64,000 nucleotides of DNA from Turbatrix aceti (taxonomy: Eukaryota; Nematoda; Chromadorea; Rhabditida; Panagrolaimidae). The translations under genes were made by a program, and so were the position numbers. The notes beneath the pieces were generated by a model. It worked only from the letters and a program-made list of their open reading frames with translations, was not told where the DNA came from and made no database searches. Location of the stretch: contig OZ017767.1 in the NCBI GenBank assembly GCA_963969345.1, positions 12,096,471 through 12,160,470 on the forward strand, in the 5' to 3' direction. How positions within the stretch are numbered: the first letter of the stretch is position 1; each line of letters opens with the position of its first letter. Positions 9,370 to 20,887 of the stretch are shown here, one piece after another.

Positions 9370-10445
9370 ATGTTCAATAAGCCATCTTACAACGAAATTG
9401 TAACATACTACCTGCCTACATTGCGTTATTATGGTGACGGCATTACAATTCTAACTACTCTATTATTTATACTTACAGTGTTTTGCATTTTCAAGAGACC
9501 ACTGGCAATTGATAAATTCAAGTGGTGCACACTGAATCAGACTATGTGGTGTTACGCTTCGCACATGGTATACTGGTACTTCAAGCCTGCCTTCTTACCC
9601 CCGGCTATAAGCATTATGGTCACTGGTTACGCTGTACGCTTTTCATCTAATCAGACAACAATGTGGTTCTTACACTTGTTTGCGTGTTGCGCGAGTAATA
9701 TGTCAACGTCGTTAATTGGAAATTTTTGTTATCGATATCTTATTGTAAGTTTTACGGTATTTTTTGACAAACTTGTGTGTATGCATAGGTAAATCCTTTT
9801 TAGACCTGTTTTGGGAAGCTGAAACAGATCGGCGAATCTAACTACTTCATCTTCTTTCAATTCAGTGTAGCCCTAGTAACTACAGCCATATGTTCATCGC
9901 TACTAAACCTTCAACCCCGAGACCGTCATTCACTTCTCGAAATAGCAGAAGCCAATGAACAGTATTACCTACAGTTTTTTGATAACCCAACATTTTTAAT
10001 AATTGGAAAACTAGCGTCATTAAGCACATTCTCCATCATTTCATTTGTCTTCCTGACTATCCCCCCAACCTTGAGCGTCATAATCTTCACGCTGAGCGTC
10101 CAGAAATTGGCACAATTAAAAAAACTACGCGGTTTCAAACGATCGATTACAAACTATAAAATGTTACTTAAATACAGTATGTTTCAAATGTTTGTCATAT
10201 CGATTTGTTGTATATTTCCGGTTTTTACGGTATTGACTACGATAGTTTTTCGGATACCCAACTCATTCATTATGGTCAACGTAGCAGGCATGGCTTTCAT
10301 GGTAAACTGCCTGACACAGCTCTTACTCACACTCTACATGATTCAGCCTTACAGAAAGTACGTCATGTCTGCTTTCTCTGTCAGAGAGGTTCCTAAAATT
10401 GCGTCTACTGGTGTAAAACTTGTTATTGTTGCGTCAAAGGTGTAA
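9370..10445 (+). CDS. Serpentine chemoreceptor, intact (copy 2)
   Basis: Exons 9370-9744 and 9804-10445 (59-bp intron, phase 0) encode 338 aa. N-terminal MFNKPSYNEIVTYYLP, loop KRPLAIDKFKW, second exon TCFGKLKQIG and final MIQPYR all correspond to the paralogue at 7299. The 3' part from 9890 is within the duplicated segment and identical to bases 1-556, so this gene exists in two copies. A TATATAAA-like sequence about 80 bp upstream is a possible TATA box. Confidence 0.85.
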
Positions 10446-11114
10446 AAATACTTCACAAGGTGGCACGAAAGTAAGAAAGTTCATGTCTAAAAGCAACACT
10501 TATCAAAAAACAGGAAACAATAAATCAAAAACAGGGTTTTCGACCGCTCCTGAGCGGGAGCGGAGCGAGCGGTAAAAGAGAGAAAAAAATAAGGAACGGG
10601 AGCGGAGTGAGCGGTGGAAAAGGAAAAAAATAAGAAACGCGAGTGGAACGAACGAAAAAATTTAAAACAAAAGAGCGGGAGCGGAGCGAGCGGTACAAAA
10701 AGTCAAATTAGAATTCCCTGATTTAACTTTTTGTACCGACTTTTTGACTAAGTCAGCAGGAGCGTTTGCGGCCTTCCAGAACGCTCCTGCTAAGGACTAC
10801 GACGTGGCGCAGGCAGCTACGATTAACGGCGCCCTCTTCGTGCAATCTCGATACTCATCACTGTCTCTCTAATTTTGTAATGAGTAATTATGCACGAGTA
10901 AGAGTAAAAAAGTAAAGTAAAGTAAAGTAAAGCATAGATGCGTTTTTTTGAATTTTATTTGCGCGCGTGTTTTGTCTTTCGAGACGAAACTTTGAATGTG
11001 AAATTTTCGCTTAAAGAAATTCATTTCTCGCGTCGACGATTATTTTATTTCATTCACTTTTTTCTGTTTTCCGGTTGTTTTGTGCACTTCCGACTTTTTT
11101 TCCATTTGAAAGCC

Positions 11115-11772
11115 ATGTTTCGCCAATGCATTTCCTCTGTTCGCACCCTGAGCTATTCCGCTGCTCGTTGCAAGGATACCGATCTCATTGGTCAACTTTT
11201 TATCAATCAAATCCGCGATTTGGGCGCCAAACAGAAGTAAGTTTTGGTATTTATTGTTACTTTATTTTCGCAAGCGTATTGCTTTTCAGACAAGCCGGTA
11301 GCCTGGTCAATACCTCGCCGGAATTGAAGAAATCCCTCGACGAACAACTCAACCGCCTTGCCAACAAGTTCCGCTTGGCTAACTCGGATATTGTCGGGAA
11401 ACTGGCCGTCAAATTCGAGGAAGTCAAAATCGAGAATTCGGTTTCAGCTGCCGTCGAGAATACGACCATTGAGGATCTCATTGCTAAGGTCAAAAAGGAG
11501 TGAGTTTTTTTTATTATTTCGGGCCTAAAATGCCCGTTTTTCCTTTTCTTTGACATTTTTTTTTGTGTTCAAATACATAATGTGTACAAAATATTTCGAT
11601 GAGATCAAATTAGACTAAAATGCAGTTTTTCTTCTTTTTACAATTTATGTTACACATAACTTTGTTTTTGCTTCGTTGAATATGTTTTTTCAGAGAAGCC
11701 TCGTACCTTGCCGAACGCGAAGCCAAGATCAAAGCTGCACGTGCCCGTGATGCTGCCCTCACTAAAGAATAG
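11115..11772 (+). CDS. atp-4: ATP synthase-coupling factor 6, mitochondrial (copy 2)
   Basis: Exons 11115-11236, 11290-11499 and 11694-11772, 136 aa, are identical to the copy at 1226-1883 including introns. See that entry for the protein. Both copies keep start, splice sites and stop, so both should be expressed if the duplication is real. Confidence 0.85.
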
Positions 11773-11834
11773 CTACCGTATCTCCAGTGACTGAGTTTAT
11801 TTTTTTCTTAAATGAAGTGTAGGTAAATGAAGCA

Positions 11835-13751
11835 TCATGCTTTTGTCCATCCCAAAACCAAGGATTCAATTTGCTTTCTGGCTGCCGTGAGACTGGGTGG
11901 ATCGCTGGGGATTGGCGGGTAGATATCCGCGCAATGACTCGTCTCATTGATGACAACAGGATGCACGTCTGCATTTGAAGACTGTAGGATGCCAACTGGC
12001 TTCCACGGATCATTGGTTCCACTGGGAAGGATCACTCTTGTTCCCCTGTAGTTTTCCACGCCTCCGTAGTTTGCATTAGCGTTTGCGACTCCGGAATAGA
12101 CTGTGGAATTCGTAAAAAAGTTGCTAAAAATTTTCCCACACGTTTGTATGTACCAAGAAGCCGGCATGACAGAACCCGTGAAGTTCTGAATCAAAAATGG
12201 ACTGTCCGTCGTTTGGAAGAAGCCAAATTCATTGCAGTTCTGCCAAATCCATGCTCTGTAGTCTCCCATCGAGGAATTAGCCGTGGCATCGATGTAGTAC
12301 TGTATGTAGCTTGTGTAGTTCATGTCGAGACAGTATCCTCCGTACGTATCCGAAATCCACTTATTGACGACGCGCATGCCGTCGATCGGTGACGATCCGT
12401 TCAACTGCTTTTGGCAGATTGTGGAGATGTTAAGGTCAGCCGCGCGATAGGGGATGTTGTTGCCTGAGTTCAGAACGACGTGCATGTAGTTACCGAGAAT
12501 GGACTGGAAGAAAAATCTCAGGGAATCTGCGTCCGTGCCCAAAGTTGTGCAAAGGTCGAAGACTTGGGACAGGTAAGATCGACCGTTGGAGGTGAGGACG
12601 TACCGGTTGACGACTTGCATGCCGTCGGCGACAGATTGGGCGCAGTCGGGGTCGTACGAGGCAAGGGCATTATATACAACTTCGAGGTAGCCGTTAAACT
12701 CAACAACTGCCTGAAATTTGTCAATAAAAACACATTGAAAAAATTTTGAACTTCTAATTGAGCTCCGTATGATCGTATCTGTAAATGCCTACAGATACGG
12801 TAGTGAAACGGGAGAATCTCCTCGGAGAAATTCTCTGAGGAGATTCTCCCGGGTAAAAAAATTCTCTTGGTAGATCTGAAAAAGATTATACGGGAAATAA
12901 TGAAAAATCCGTGTTTATAAATCGCTGCAAACACAAATGCGTTAGCAATGTGTCTGAAACAGAACGAATTTGTTTGTTTTGATTTTTATGTTGTTAATTA
13001 ATTTTTTTAGGGGGGAAACATTTTTGGATGCTGCCTTCCGCGAGATTTGGGGAGAATCTCCGGAGTTTTCTCCCGGGTTGCAATCTTCTAGGAGATTTCG
13101 CCATTCAGATGCCTACTACAACTATAGTAACAGATGCTTAAATTATTTGCGCACCTGGATAGTAGCCCCCGAAGCTACCGCCGCGTAGACATTGCTCGGA
13201 TAATTCTGTCTGGCCCACGCTGCCAGGGCGCCGGAGTATGAATAGCCCAAAACGATCCACCGAGGCGACTGAATTGCCTGATTAGAGTTGATATACGTGA
13301 TAAAAGCATTAACATCAGCCAGCGCTTGCTCGCTGGTCAGGTACTTCAGACTTGTCACTGTCAAATCGCCTGTTGGCTGACTAGCGCCGTAAAATCGGTG
13401 TTCCAAGAGGAAGATACTTGCTCCAGCAGCCTTAGCCAGCGACGCGAACTCAAGTTGATCGTTGGTGATTGTTGCATCACTTTGAGTGGTTTCGCCTCCA
13501 ATAATGAGGAATTGTGGGCCATTTTGCGTTGTCCAATTCGTGTGATACCAATATCGTTGTTGCCAGGTTCTGGTATTGGCTGAGTCAAAGTGGTCAAGTG
13601 GTTGGGTGACGTATTGCACTGGCAGAATGTCTTTTATGTTGTTTGGGGGTGTGAGGTGGGATAGGTGATGGTTGAAAAATGGCGGGAGACCGGCTTGACA
13701 GATAGCGATGCCAATGAGAGCTAGGGAAGTGGTTAGAGTGAAGTGCATCAT
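11835..13751 (-). CDS. S28-family serine carboxypeptidase, copy 2
   Basis: Exons 13155-13751 and 11835-12710 encode 490 aa, identical to the gene at 1946-3862, with the same intron palindromes (12774-12850). The triad is Ser (GYSYSG), Asp (NDPW) and His (SHCADIY). Around the nucleophile it is diverged relative to the single-exon paralogue at 16798. Confidence 0.9.
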
Positions 13752-14061
13752 TCTATGATCATAATTGCTTTGATTGCTGGTCTTATAAGACGTTGAATAC
13801 GACATTCCTGATAACGAGCAAGTCCATAAGTCGTTGAACGTTTTTTGTCCAATTAATCCTCTGCGATTTATTGTTTTGCCCCAAGAAGCATTACATTCAA
13901 CATGGTGCAAAACATTTGTGCGAAAAAAGTTCACTTAACAAGGTTAACGTTTTTTAACGTTACACATTTTTTAGTGTTGTGTAATGATAAGATACAATTA
14001 ACAAGCAAAAACAAGCCTTAAAATTATAAAAACGATCAATTAGCAATTTTAAAACTCTGAA

Positions 14062-15540
14062 TTATCCAGCGTAGACCACACTGCATCTACCGCACGTAGC
14101 TGGACACTGTTGGGTCATGAGATCGTAGTAGACAGCATTGTTGCAATATGAAGCCATTGATTGGCAATTGGAAGTTCCATCTGTGCCTACCAGATCGACA
14201 CACCCACTGACACTTCCAGTGCCAGTTCCGGTTGTCACATAAGGATAGTAAAGTCCGACACTTGTGTAGTACACGTTGCCACCACTTGTAAAGTAATACT
14301 TTGGATAGTACAGGTTGTATCCTGTGTTGTACGACTGACCATATGGATAGGCTGTCTGGCCGTTGATGTAGTAGTTGGAGGGCTGTCCGCATCTTCCGCA
14401 CGTTCGGGGACATTCAAAAGTCATTAGGTCGTAGTTGGTGCTGAGGGTGCAGTAGCCAGCGGCCGCGGCTTCTGCACAATTTGAAGTGCCATCTGCTGCT
14501 GTTCGATCGACACATGCTATAATGGAAAAAGGGTGTTGGATACAGAATCTTCTATCCGCTTGCGAATTTGCACTGACTTACCTCCTGTAGATGAGTAATA
14601 ACCATAAGAAGAACTCAAACTCGTAGTTGCCCCGGTGTAACTGTAAACCGTTCCAGAGTTGTAGTATATGACGGTATTAGGCGTGTAATAATAATATGGA
14701 TAATAGATGACTCCATTGCTAGTGTAAGATGTACCGTAAGGATAAGCAGGTTGACCATTGCCGTAGTAGCCTGAGATTTGTCCGCATCTACCACAGGTAT
14801 AGGGGCATTGGAAAGTTCCCAGATCACCGGTGGCATTGCTGGTACAATAACCCTGAGCTGCGAGTGCGGCACAGTTATTTGAACCACTGGCATCTGTTCG
14901 ATCGGAGCAGGTGCCGGAATTCGAATATGCCCCTGTAGGATAGCCAGAAGGATAATAATATCCATTCTGTCCTGCCTGATAGCCATTTGTGCTACCTGGA
15001 TACGCGGATACAACTCCATTGTTATAGTAATTAGACGCGTATCCACATCGCCCGCATGTTTTGGGGCACTGAAAGGTCATGAGATCGTAATAACTTGCAA
15101 CATTACACATGTAAGACACAGTTTGACAATTAGAGGTTCCAATTGACGTTGTTTTATCCACGCAGTTGGTTGTGCTAGAATACACACCGCAACTTGTAGC
15201 ACCGTTATTACATGTCGTATTAGCAGATGTTCCGCTGCCCGACCCTGAACCGCTGCCAGTGCCTGAACCTGTGCCGTTATATGAACCGGAGCCTGAACCT
15301 GTGCCCGTTCCCGAGCATCTCCCACAAGTAACCGGGCACTTTTCGGTCATTAACGTGTAATATACCGCTGAAAACATTGGAAAGTGCATTTCCTCCCCTG
15401 TATCAATAAAACAAATTACCATTGTTACAGTAAGCAGTAAGTTGAGCACAATTATTGGCCGTATCAACGCAATCGGCGCCGGCGTATACATAGCATGACA
15501 GAAGACACAAATAACCGAGTAGAAAATTCATCTTCAACAT
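14062..15540 (-). CDS. Secreted protein with five ShKT domains
   Basis: Exons 15420-15540, 14582-15367 and 14062-14516 encode 453 aa. It begins with a signal peptide (MLKMNFLLGYLCLLSCYVYA). There are five ShKT domains, each with D near the first Cys, an N-C pair, a YC or MC, then CPxTCGRC; the fourth reads FECPRTCGRC. The first domain is built across intron 1. Domains 1 and 2 are separated by a Gly-Ser-Thr repeat of about 30 residues (GSGSGSGSG). The later linkers are rich in Tyr, Gly, Asn and Pro, as in cuticle or matrix proteins. ShKT domains are widespread in nematode secreted enzymes and surface proteins; no catalytic domain is attached here. This is the intact partner of the broken copy at 4173. 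Confidence 0.85.
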
Positions 15541-16194
15541 GGTCTATCAGAGATGAAAAGTCGGTTACTTATATATACAGACACGTACATGAAGGTCGTG
15601 TTTATCTTTCGAGCCAGATGCGCGACTTCAAAGATGAGTTTGGCTTCGTACGTGAGCACGACGTTCTCGCTTTATTTGATCACCAGATTGGTTGACATAA
15701 ATTTTGTATTGTTCAAACTTGTTGGATTGCATTTCGTATTATTTTTTTTGCAATTGTATTCTTTTCGTCGGGATGCGACGACAGGTGAACAAAATCCAGA
15801 CAAATTTATCAAGGATGTAGTTTTTTTATAAGAAATGTCTGTGCTGAATCAACATCAGAGATAAGGAAACACGGTTCTAAAAATCGATAACGTGCAATTT
15901 GATTCGCTATTTGGTTCCATGACCTTTTCGTTGCATGATGCGTTGCCAACCCAACCAACCCAACACGCTTAATTAAGCCAAAGATTTATTCTCGAGTGTT
16001 GTGCCAGACAAGGAAGGAAGAAGAACGGATGTGGATGTCAGTGAACGACGCAATGCAACGCAATTTTTTTTGAAGTCAGCTGATTCCAACTCCCACCACC
16101 ATGGGAGAAAGCAGAATGACTTCTGGGGGATATGTCAGCCTAGCAGGGTTCTGCAAAAAGTGTTACTTGGGATGTTTCTAATTTTTTATCAAAC
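15541..16194. other. Intergenic, no gene seen
   Basis: This is a 650-bp spacer between the divergent ends of the ShKT and polyproline genes. The only frames are short and unlike the neighbours in composition. CCAACCCAACCAACCC near 15945 is a small direct repeat. The first 100 bp should contain the ShKT promoter. Confidence 0.5.
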
Positions 16195-16464
16195 TTACCA
16201 CTTGCGTCCAGCATACATCTTGGCGTACGTCTTGGGCTTCTGGTAGACATACTTCTTCTTCTCGTTCTGCTTCGGTGGCGGCGGGGGCGGCGGCGGAGGA
16301 GGTGGGGGTGGGGGTGGGGGTGGAGGTGGTGCTGCTTTGGCACCACCGCCACCTCCACCGAAGTAATCGTTGTCATCGATGTCGATGTCGAGTTCGGCAG
16401 GCCGCGGCTTACCCGACGATGGTCCGGCGGCTTCCACCGGAACGTAGGCACTCTTGTCAGCCAT
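16195..16464 (-). CDS. Small polyproline protein
   Basis: An 89-residue frame starts MADKSAYVPVEAAGPSSG. It has an acidic patch (ELDIDIDDNDYF), a Gly6 run, an uninterrupted run of about 19 Pro, and a basic tail rich in Lys and Tyr (KKKYVYQKPKTYAKMYAGRKW, one residue over what I quote reliably). There is no signal peptide. Pro runs of this kind bind profilin, SH3 or WW domains, but the family is not recognised. A GTAAGT overlaps the stop; splicing at either nearby acceptor would still give an immediate TGA. A TATA-like TTTTATAG lies about 190 bp upstream. Confidence 0.6.
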   Translation of the reverse strand: MADKSAYVPVEAAGPSSGKPRPAELDIDIDDNDYFGGGGGGAKAAPPPPPPPPPPPPPPPPPPPKQNEKKKYVYQKPKTYAKMYAGRKW

Positions 16465-16797
16465 GACACGCGGCGAGTGTCAGAAGTCGACGTCGGATGA
16501 TTCGAGGAAGCACAGGGGCTGAACGCGCGTGCTCGTCGTCGTCTCTCGCCGAACACTCACGCACACACACTGGGGAGAAGGAACACACACAAGACGAGCG
16601 GACTGAACCGTCAGAATGCGATACGATCCTGTACGATCATGGCTTTTATAGCGCGTAGCGTGTCATTGTAATTGTGCCGCGCGGAATGGCATATGCTAAT
16701 TTGTGAGGGGTGGTAGTAATTCGCTCTAGTGCATGTGATCGGGCATTTATCATCATCTTAACGTGGTAAAAATCAAAAAGATAACGACAGAAATCTT

Positions 16798-18315
16798 TCA
16801 CGATGAGGTACTGTTTGCCCAGGAAAGGACGTACTGACGAATGGTCGCACGGGCTGCCGTAAGACTGGGAACATCGGCTGAACGGGGGGCGTACATGTCA
16901 GCGCAGTGGCTGGTGCCATTGATGGGAACTGGATAGACTTCGCTGTTGGTGGCATTGAGGACGCCAAGGACGTGCCACGGGTCATTGGATCCATTGGGGA
17001 GGACGACACGAGTGCCGTTGTAGCCATTCTGGCCGAGGTAAACATCATTGGTCTTGACAATGTTGCCGTAGACGGTAGCGTTGGTCAGCGAACCGTCGTA
17101 AATCTCAGCACATTGCTTGACGTACCATTCAACTGGAATGACGGATCCAGTGAACTTGTTCGTGACCAAAGCGCTGTCCGTAGACTGGTAGTATCCAAAT
17201 TCGTTGCACGTTTGCCAAACCCACGCACGGTAATCACCGTAGTCACTGTTGGTAGTGGCGGTCTTCAGGGAATCGATGTACTCTTTGTAGTCGATGCTGA
17301 TGCATCCATACATGCTGTTCAGCCAAGTGTTGACAGCGACGACACCGTTGTAGCCTGACGACGACGAGAGCTGCTGCTTGCAGAGGTTGGGGATGGTATA
17401 GTAGTTGGCATAGGATCCGGCGTTGTCCTCGGAGTACTGTACAATACCCATGTAGTTGCCAATGATGCTTTCGTAGAAGAGGTAGATTGTATCCTTGTCG
17501 GTCGTGATCGTATCACAAAGACTGAAGTCGTTCTTCAGAGTGCTGCGGCCGGCTGCCGTAAGGATGAGCTTGTTGACCTGGGTGAGGCCTTCGGCGACCG
17601 ACGACGCACACTCAGGATTGTAGGTTTTGAGGGCCTTGTAAACAACCTCCAGGTAGCCAACAAAGTCAACGACCGCCTGAACCGGGCCGGAACTTCCGAC
17701 AGCAGCGTAGACGTTGCTGGGGTACAGCTGACGAGACCAAGCAGCCAAGGCACCTGAGTACGAGCCTCCGAACGTGATCCACTTGGGGTTGGTGATGTTT
17801 TGCTGGGTGTTGATGAACGAAATGAAAGCGTTGACGTCAGCCAGAGCTTGTTCACTTGTCAGATATTTGAGGCTCGAAAAAGCGAGATCGCCTGTTGGCT
17901 GACTGGCACCGTAGAATCGGTGTTCCAGCAGGTAAACGCTTGCTCCGACTTCCTTGGCCAAGGTCGTCCATTCGAAGGTATCGGACTCAACCCAGTATGG
18001 ATCTTCTGCGGATTCACCACCGATCATGAGGAACTGCGGTCCACCGGCTTTAGCCCACTGCGTGTTGTACCAGTAGCGCTGTTGATAGGTAGCAGTGTTG
18101 GAGGAATTGAAGTTGTCAACCTTAGCAGCGAAGTACTGAGCAGTGGCTTTTGGCTGATAGCCTTCAGGCTTGTCGACTGGAGCCTTGAAGCCATGAAGCG
18201 CACGACCACGAGGGAATCTCGGAGGTTGGAACTTCTTCGACGGGATCAGTGGTACGGCAAGGATGCCGACCGCCAGCAGAGCCACAGCAGCAGCGACCAG
18301 GTGAAGGCGCTGCAT
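16798..18315 (-). CDS. S28-family serine carboxypeptidase, single exon
   Basis: A 505-residue Pro-X carboxypeptidase-like hydrolase with no intron. Signal peptide MQRLHLVAAAVALLAVGILA; then a propeptide-like Lys/Arg/Pro stretch before the conserved AKVDNFNSSNT...QQRYWYNTQW. Catalytic Ser in GGSYSGALAAW, Asp in GSNDPWHVLG, His in GTSHCADMYAP; the canonical SSGPVQAVVDF follows the nucleophile. Several N-glycosylation sequons are present. It is a clear paralogue of the duplicated genes at 1946 and 11835, which lie in the same orientation, and it looks like the conserved form. Confidence 0.93.
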   Translation of the reverse strand: MQRLHLVAAAVALLAVGILAVPLIPSKKFQPPRFPRGRALHGFKAPVDKPEGYQPKATAQYFAAKVDNFNSSNTATYQQRYWYNTQWAKAGGPQFLMIGGESAEDPYWVESDTFEWTTLAKEVGASVYLLEHRFYGASQPTGDLAFSSLKYLTSEQALADVNAFISFINTQQNITNPKWITFGGSYSGALAAWSRQLYPSNVYAAVGSSGPVQAVVDFVGYLEVVYKALKTYNPECASSVAEGLTQVNKLILTAAGRSTLKNDFSLCDTITTDKDTIYLFYESIIGNYMGIVQYSEDNAGSYANYYTIPNLCKQQLSSSSGYNGVVAVNTWLNSMYGCISIDYKEYIDSLKTATTNSDYGDYRAWVWQTCNEFGYYQSTDSALVTNKFTGSVIPVEWYVKQCAEIYDGSLTNATVYGNIVKTNDVYLGQNGYNGTRVVLPNGSNDPWHVLGVLNATNSEVYPVPINGTSHCADMYAPRSADVPSLTAARATIRQYVLSWANSTSS

Positions 18316-18411
18316 GGTGAACAGAATGATGACAGCGATCGTTGCCCGAAGACTTTTTACCTGACGTCTGCAGAAGGGTGCGGTGTGGAAAACGGATACG
18401 AGGGATTAATT

Positions 18412-18476
18412 TGATAACAGATCGTTCTCCAGAGTGAATATTTGCGGAACTAAGTCGACAGAATAATCTCTTATCT
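18412..18476 (-). promoter_or_regulatory. Two GATA sites upstream of S28 peptidase
   Basis: TGATAA at 18412-18417 and AGATAAG (reverse of 18470-18476) lie about 100 and 155 bp upstream of the start at 18315. Pairs of such sites are typical of intestine-expressed nematode genes controlled by ELT-2-like factors. The rest of the gap to 18823 shows nothing else. Confidence 0.45.
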
Positions 18477-18823
18477 GGTAGGGTTGGGTACTAAGTCCAT
18501 CACATTCGGACTTGAAGGCGCATTTCCGCTGGAGTGGAGTTTTCTTATCGTCATGGTATTTTCCCTTGCTTGGTCAGCTCAACTGGGCAGCGCGACAGCA
18601 AATGAAGGATAGACCAACTGGCTGATAAAAAATTGTTGGAGTACAATTTTTGAATGTAAAAAATCAGAGTTCTTCGTCGTGCAGTACGAAAAAACAAAAT
18701 AAAAGTATTAGCATAATTTGCAGTAGATTATGCATCATTCGACGCCGACACAAAACTGGCATGCGGCTTCTGCGCATCCAGCTGCTGGCTAATTGACCAA
18801 CATCTTACCTCCCTAGCTGAAAC

Positions 18824-20431
18824 ATGCAGAAGGACTTTACTTACAACGGAGATTGGCCTGACGACATCCCCCACGACGTTCGGTGCTACTTTGCGTGTCC
18901 CTGCGGCAGGGTTGGTTTTCTTATTATTATAAAAACCCCACCCAATAATGTTTTGTTTTTAGAAGGTATTCTTTGTAGGATTCGAGCGCAGCATTGTTTT
19001 CAACGAGCAGGGCGCATTCGCCGACATTCAGAGAGTGCCTGTGATTTGCGAATTTTTCCCGGTTTTAAAAAAAGTTGGTGAAAAAAATAGGTTTTTTTTT
19101 CATATAAAAATTGTAGTTCATCAGGTACAACCTCGCAAATGATGCTGAATTTCCAACATCCCAATTTGACATCGTGGACGCCTATTCCCTCTGTGGCGAG
19201 AATTTTCTTTGTCTCCTCATTTCTGATAACGAAAATTCGAGCATCAATCAGTACGTTTACAACCTGAATGAACAAACCAGAACTGCTGAAGATATTGTCA
19301 TGAGAAGGTTCAAGTTTGCCGGAGTAGCCAAGTGTCGAATTGGTAAGCAAATTGTTTGTTCCTGATTCAGAATACAAATTAAGAAATCAACAATTTTGAA
19401 GGAATCGGAACGGCAGACACCGGATACATCATGATCATCGGTCTTGCTGACGCCATCTATGGGGGCACGTACGAGGGAAAACTGGTTGCATCAAATCCCC
19501 TGCTCATATCCAAGTATCCAGACATTGAGATTACCAAACAGATTCAAGAACTTGAACAACAATGCCAATTACACCCCGACGAGCTTTACCTATTCCCGGG
19601 TGGCGTACCCTTAATAAATTCTACCGGGATGTACTTTTTTCTTGGTAAGGTATACGACACCACTCTACACTTTGACCCCTCGAATATTGGCCATATTTCA
19701 TTTCCCAAAAATGGAAAAATCCAAACAACACTTATAAAAACGTCTTCCAAGGGTTTTTCAACGCATCTTGCCGAACTCACTGGCCTGAAAGAAGTCTACA
19801 TTGGGTACTGTAGCAACGTGACCCAGAGAAGATCTTTTGCCTACCTGAATTTCGTGGTACCAAAGCCGGATACGCACTGGAGATACCAGCTTCAGAGAAT
19901 CGCGCTGAAAATCTGTTATTTTCTGATCAAGTACATTGGGCGCCCTCTCCTCGCATTCAGCCATTACGATGGCGGAGTTTGTGCCGGGCTTTTCATGAAG
20001 TTCTACTTCTTCCTAACCGGACCCCGGCTCGTACCCGATTTCGGCCCCATCCCTGATATGGCGCTTTTTGCCTACAATTTGAAAGACAAATTTTATAAAG
20101 GAGTAACGTTTAAGGTAGGTATTCATTTAAAATTGAAAAAAAAAATAAATAAAAATTTCAGGGCAACGACAGAGACTTTCGATCATCGGACTGTGCGATC
20201 ATGATGGACACTACGTATAACGGCAACGTCATCATCGCAGAAGGCGCTTCCTATAGCGGACGTCTGAGGGTACAAACAATTACAAATCCCCTCAAAATGA
20301 ACACTCTTGCACAAATTGCACTCAATACATGTGGCCGAACTTTTCCTGCCTTCAATCACGCAAATCAACTTTCTAAGCTGTGTATCAGACAAGCACCCGG
20401 TGGGGGATGTCCTCTGGCGTTACTCACCTAA
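18824..20431 (+). CDS. Unrecognised 471-residue protein
   Basis: Five exons with consistent phases: 18824-18910, 18963-19090, 19125-19342, 19402-20114 and 20162-20431. It starts MQKDFTYNGDWPDDIPHDVR and ends GGGCPLALLT. No signal peptide is seen; one moderately hydrophobic stretch (LKICYFLIKYIGRPLLAF) lies around residue 290. Cysteines are scattered rather than patterned. Motifs for a known family are not apparent. Exon 2's donor (AG|GTTTTT) and exon 4's acceptor (GAAG) are weak, so those junctions are the least certain. It is followed 456 bp later by rpn-1 on the same strand. Confidence 0.6.
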
Positions 20432-20887
20432 TGGTTAACTAGATTGATACTGATAAATACATTTTTCACGAGGAAAAAATAGAAAAAAGGTAGCAACTGA
20501 CTTGTGAACGACGATTCCGAGACTTTACGATACTTTTAAACTCAACTGACAATTTTGCCAGTTTTGATCCTCACACCACGAAAATTTTTCGTAGTGCAAA
20601 GCAAAACGCGTGCGCACTTTGTTTTGTGAGAGGTTGGGGTTTTTTGATGACAATTCCCCTCGGCGGTGTTATAGAATTCATTTTCTGCCTTTATTGCTCT
20701 GTGTTTTTTCTTTTTTATCCATTTATACCCAGGATTCAACTTTAACGTGTTAGACCTGGTATTTCACCTATTGAACGATATCAAACATGCAAGCCGTGTT
20801 TTTTGCATTTTTTGATACTCGCGTTCAACTTTTTTTTAACGAGTATTTTTTGTAGTTGTCACCGCTGTATCTGTCTGCCTACTAGCC
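20432..20887. other. Intergenic spacer upstream of rpn-1
   Basis: AT-rich, no frame or repeat of note. It should contain the rpn-1 promoter; a TTTTTAACG-rich pyrimidine tract just before 20888 could serve as a trans-splice acceptor region. Confidence 0.4.

Larger units (their letters stand above)
9890..15044. repeat. Copy 2 of the long tandem duplication
   Basis: This is the partner of bases 1-5155 at constant offset 9,889. Here the sequence continues uninterrupted on both sides: into the first exon of the receptor on the left and into the 5' exons of the ShKT gene on the right. If the event was a simple tandem duplication, the repeat unit runs from about 5156 to 15044, and the first 4.7 kb of copy 1 lies left of the window. 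Confidence 0.95.

Noticed and set aside
16140..16556. 138-codon Arg/His/Pro-rich frame on the minus strand over the polyproline gene
   Set aside because: It is the out-of-frame reading of a GC-rich proline run and has no start context or family; the 89-residue frame is the coherent one.
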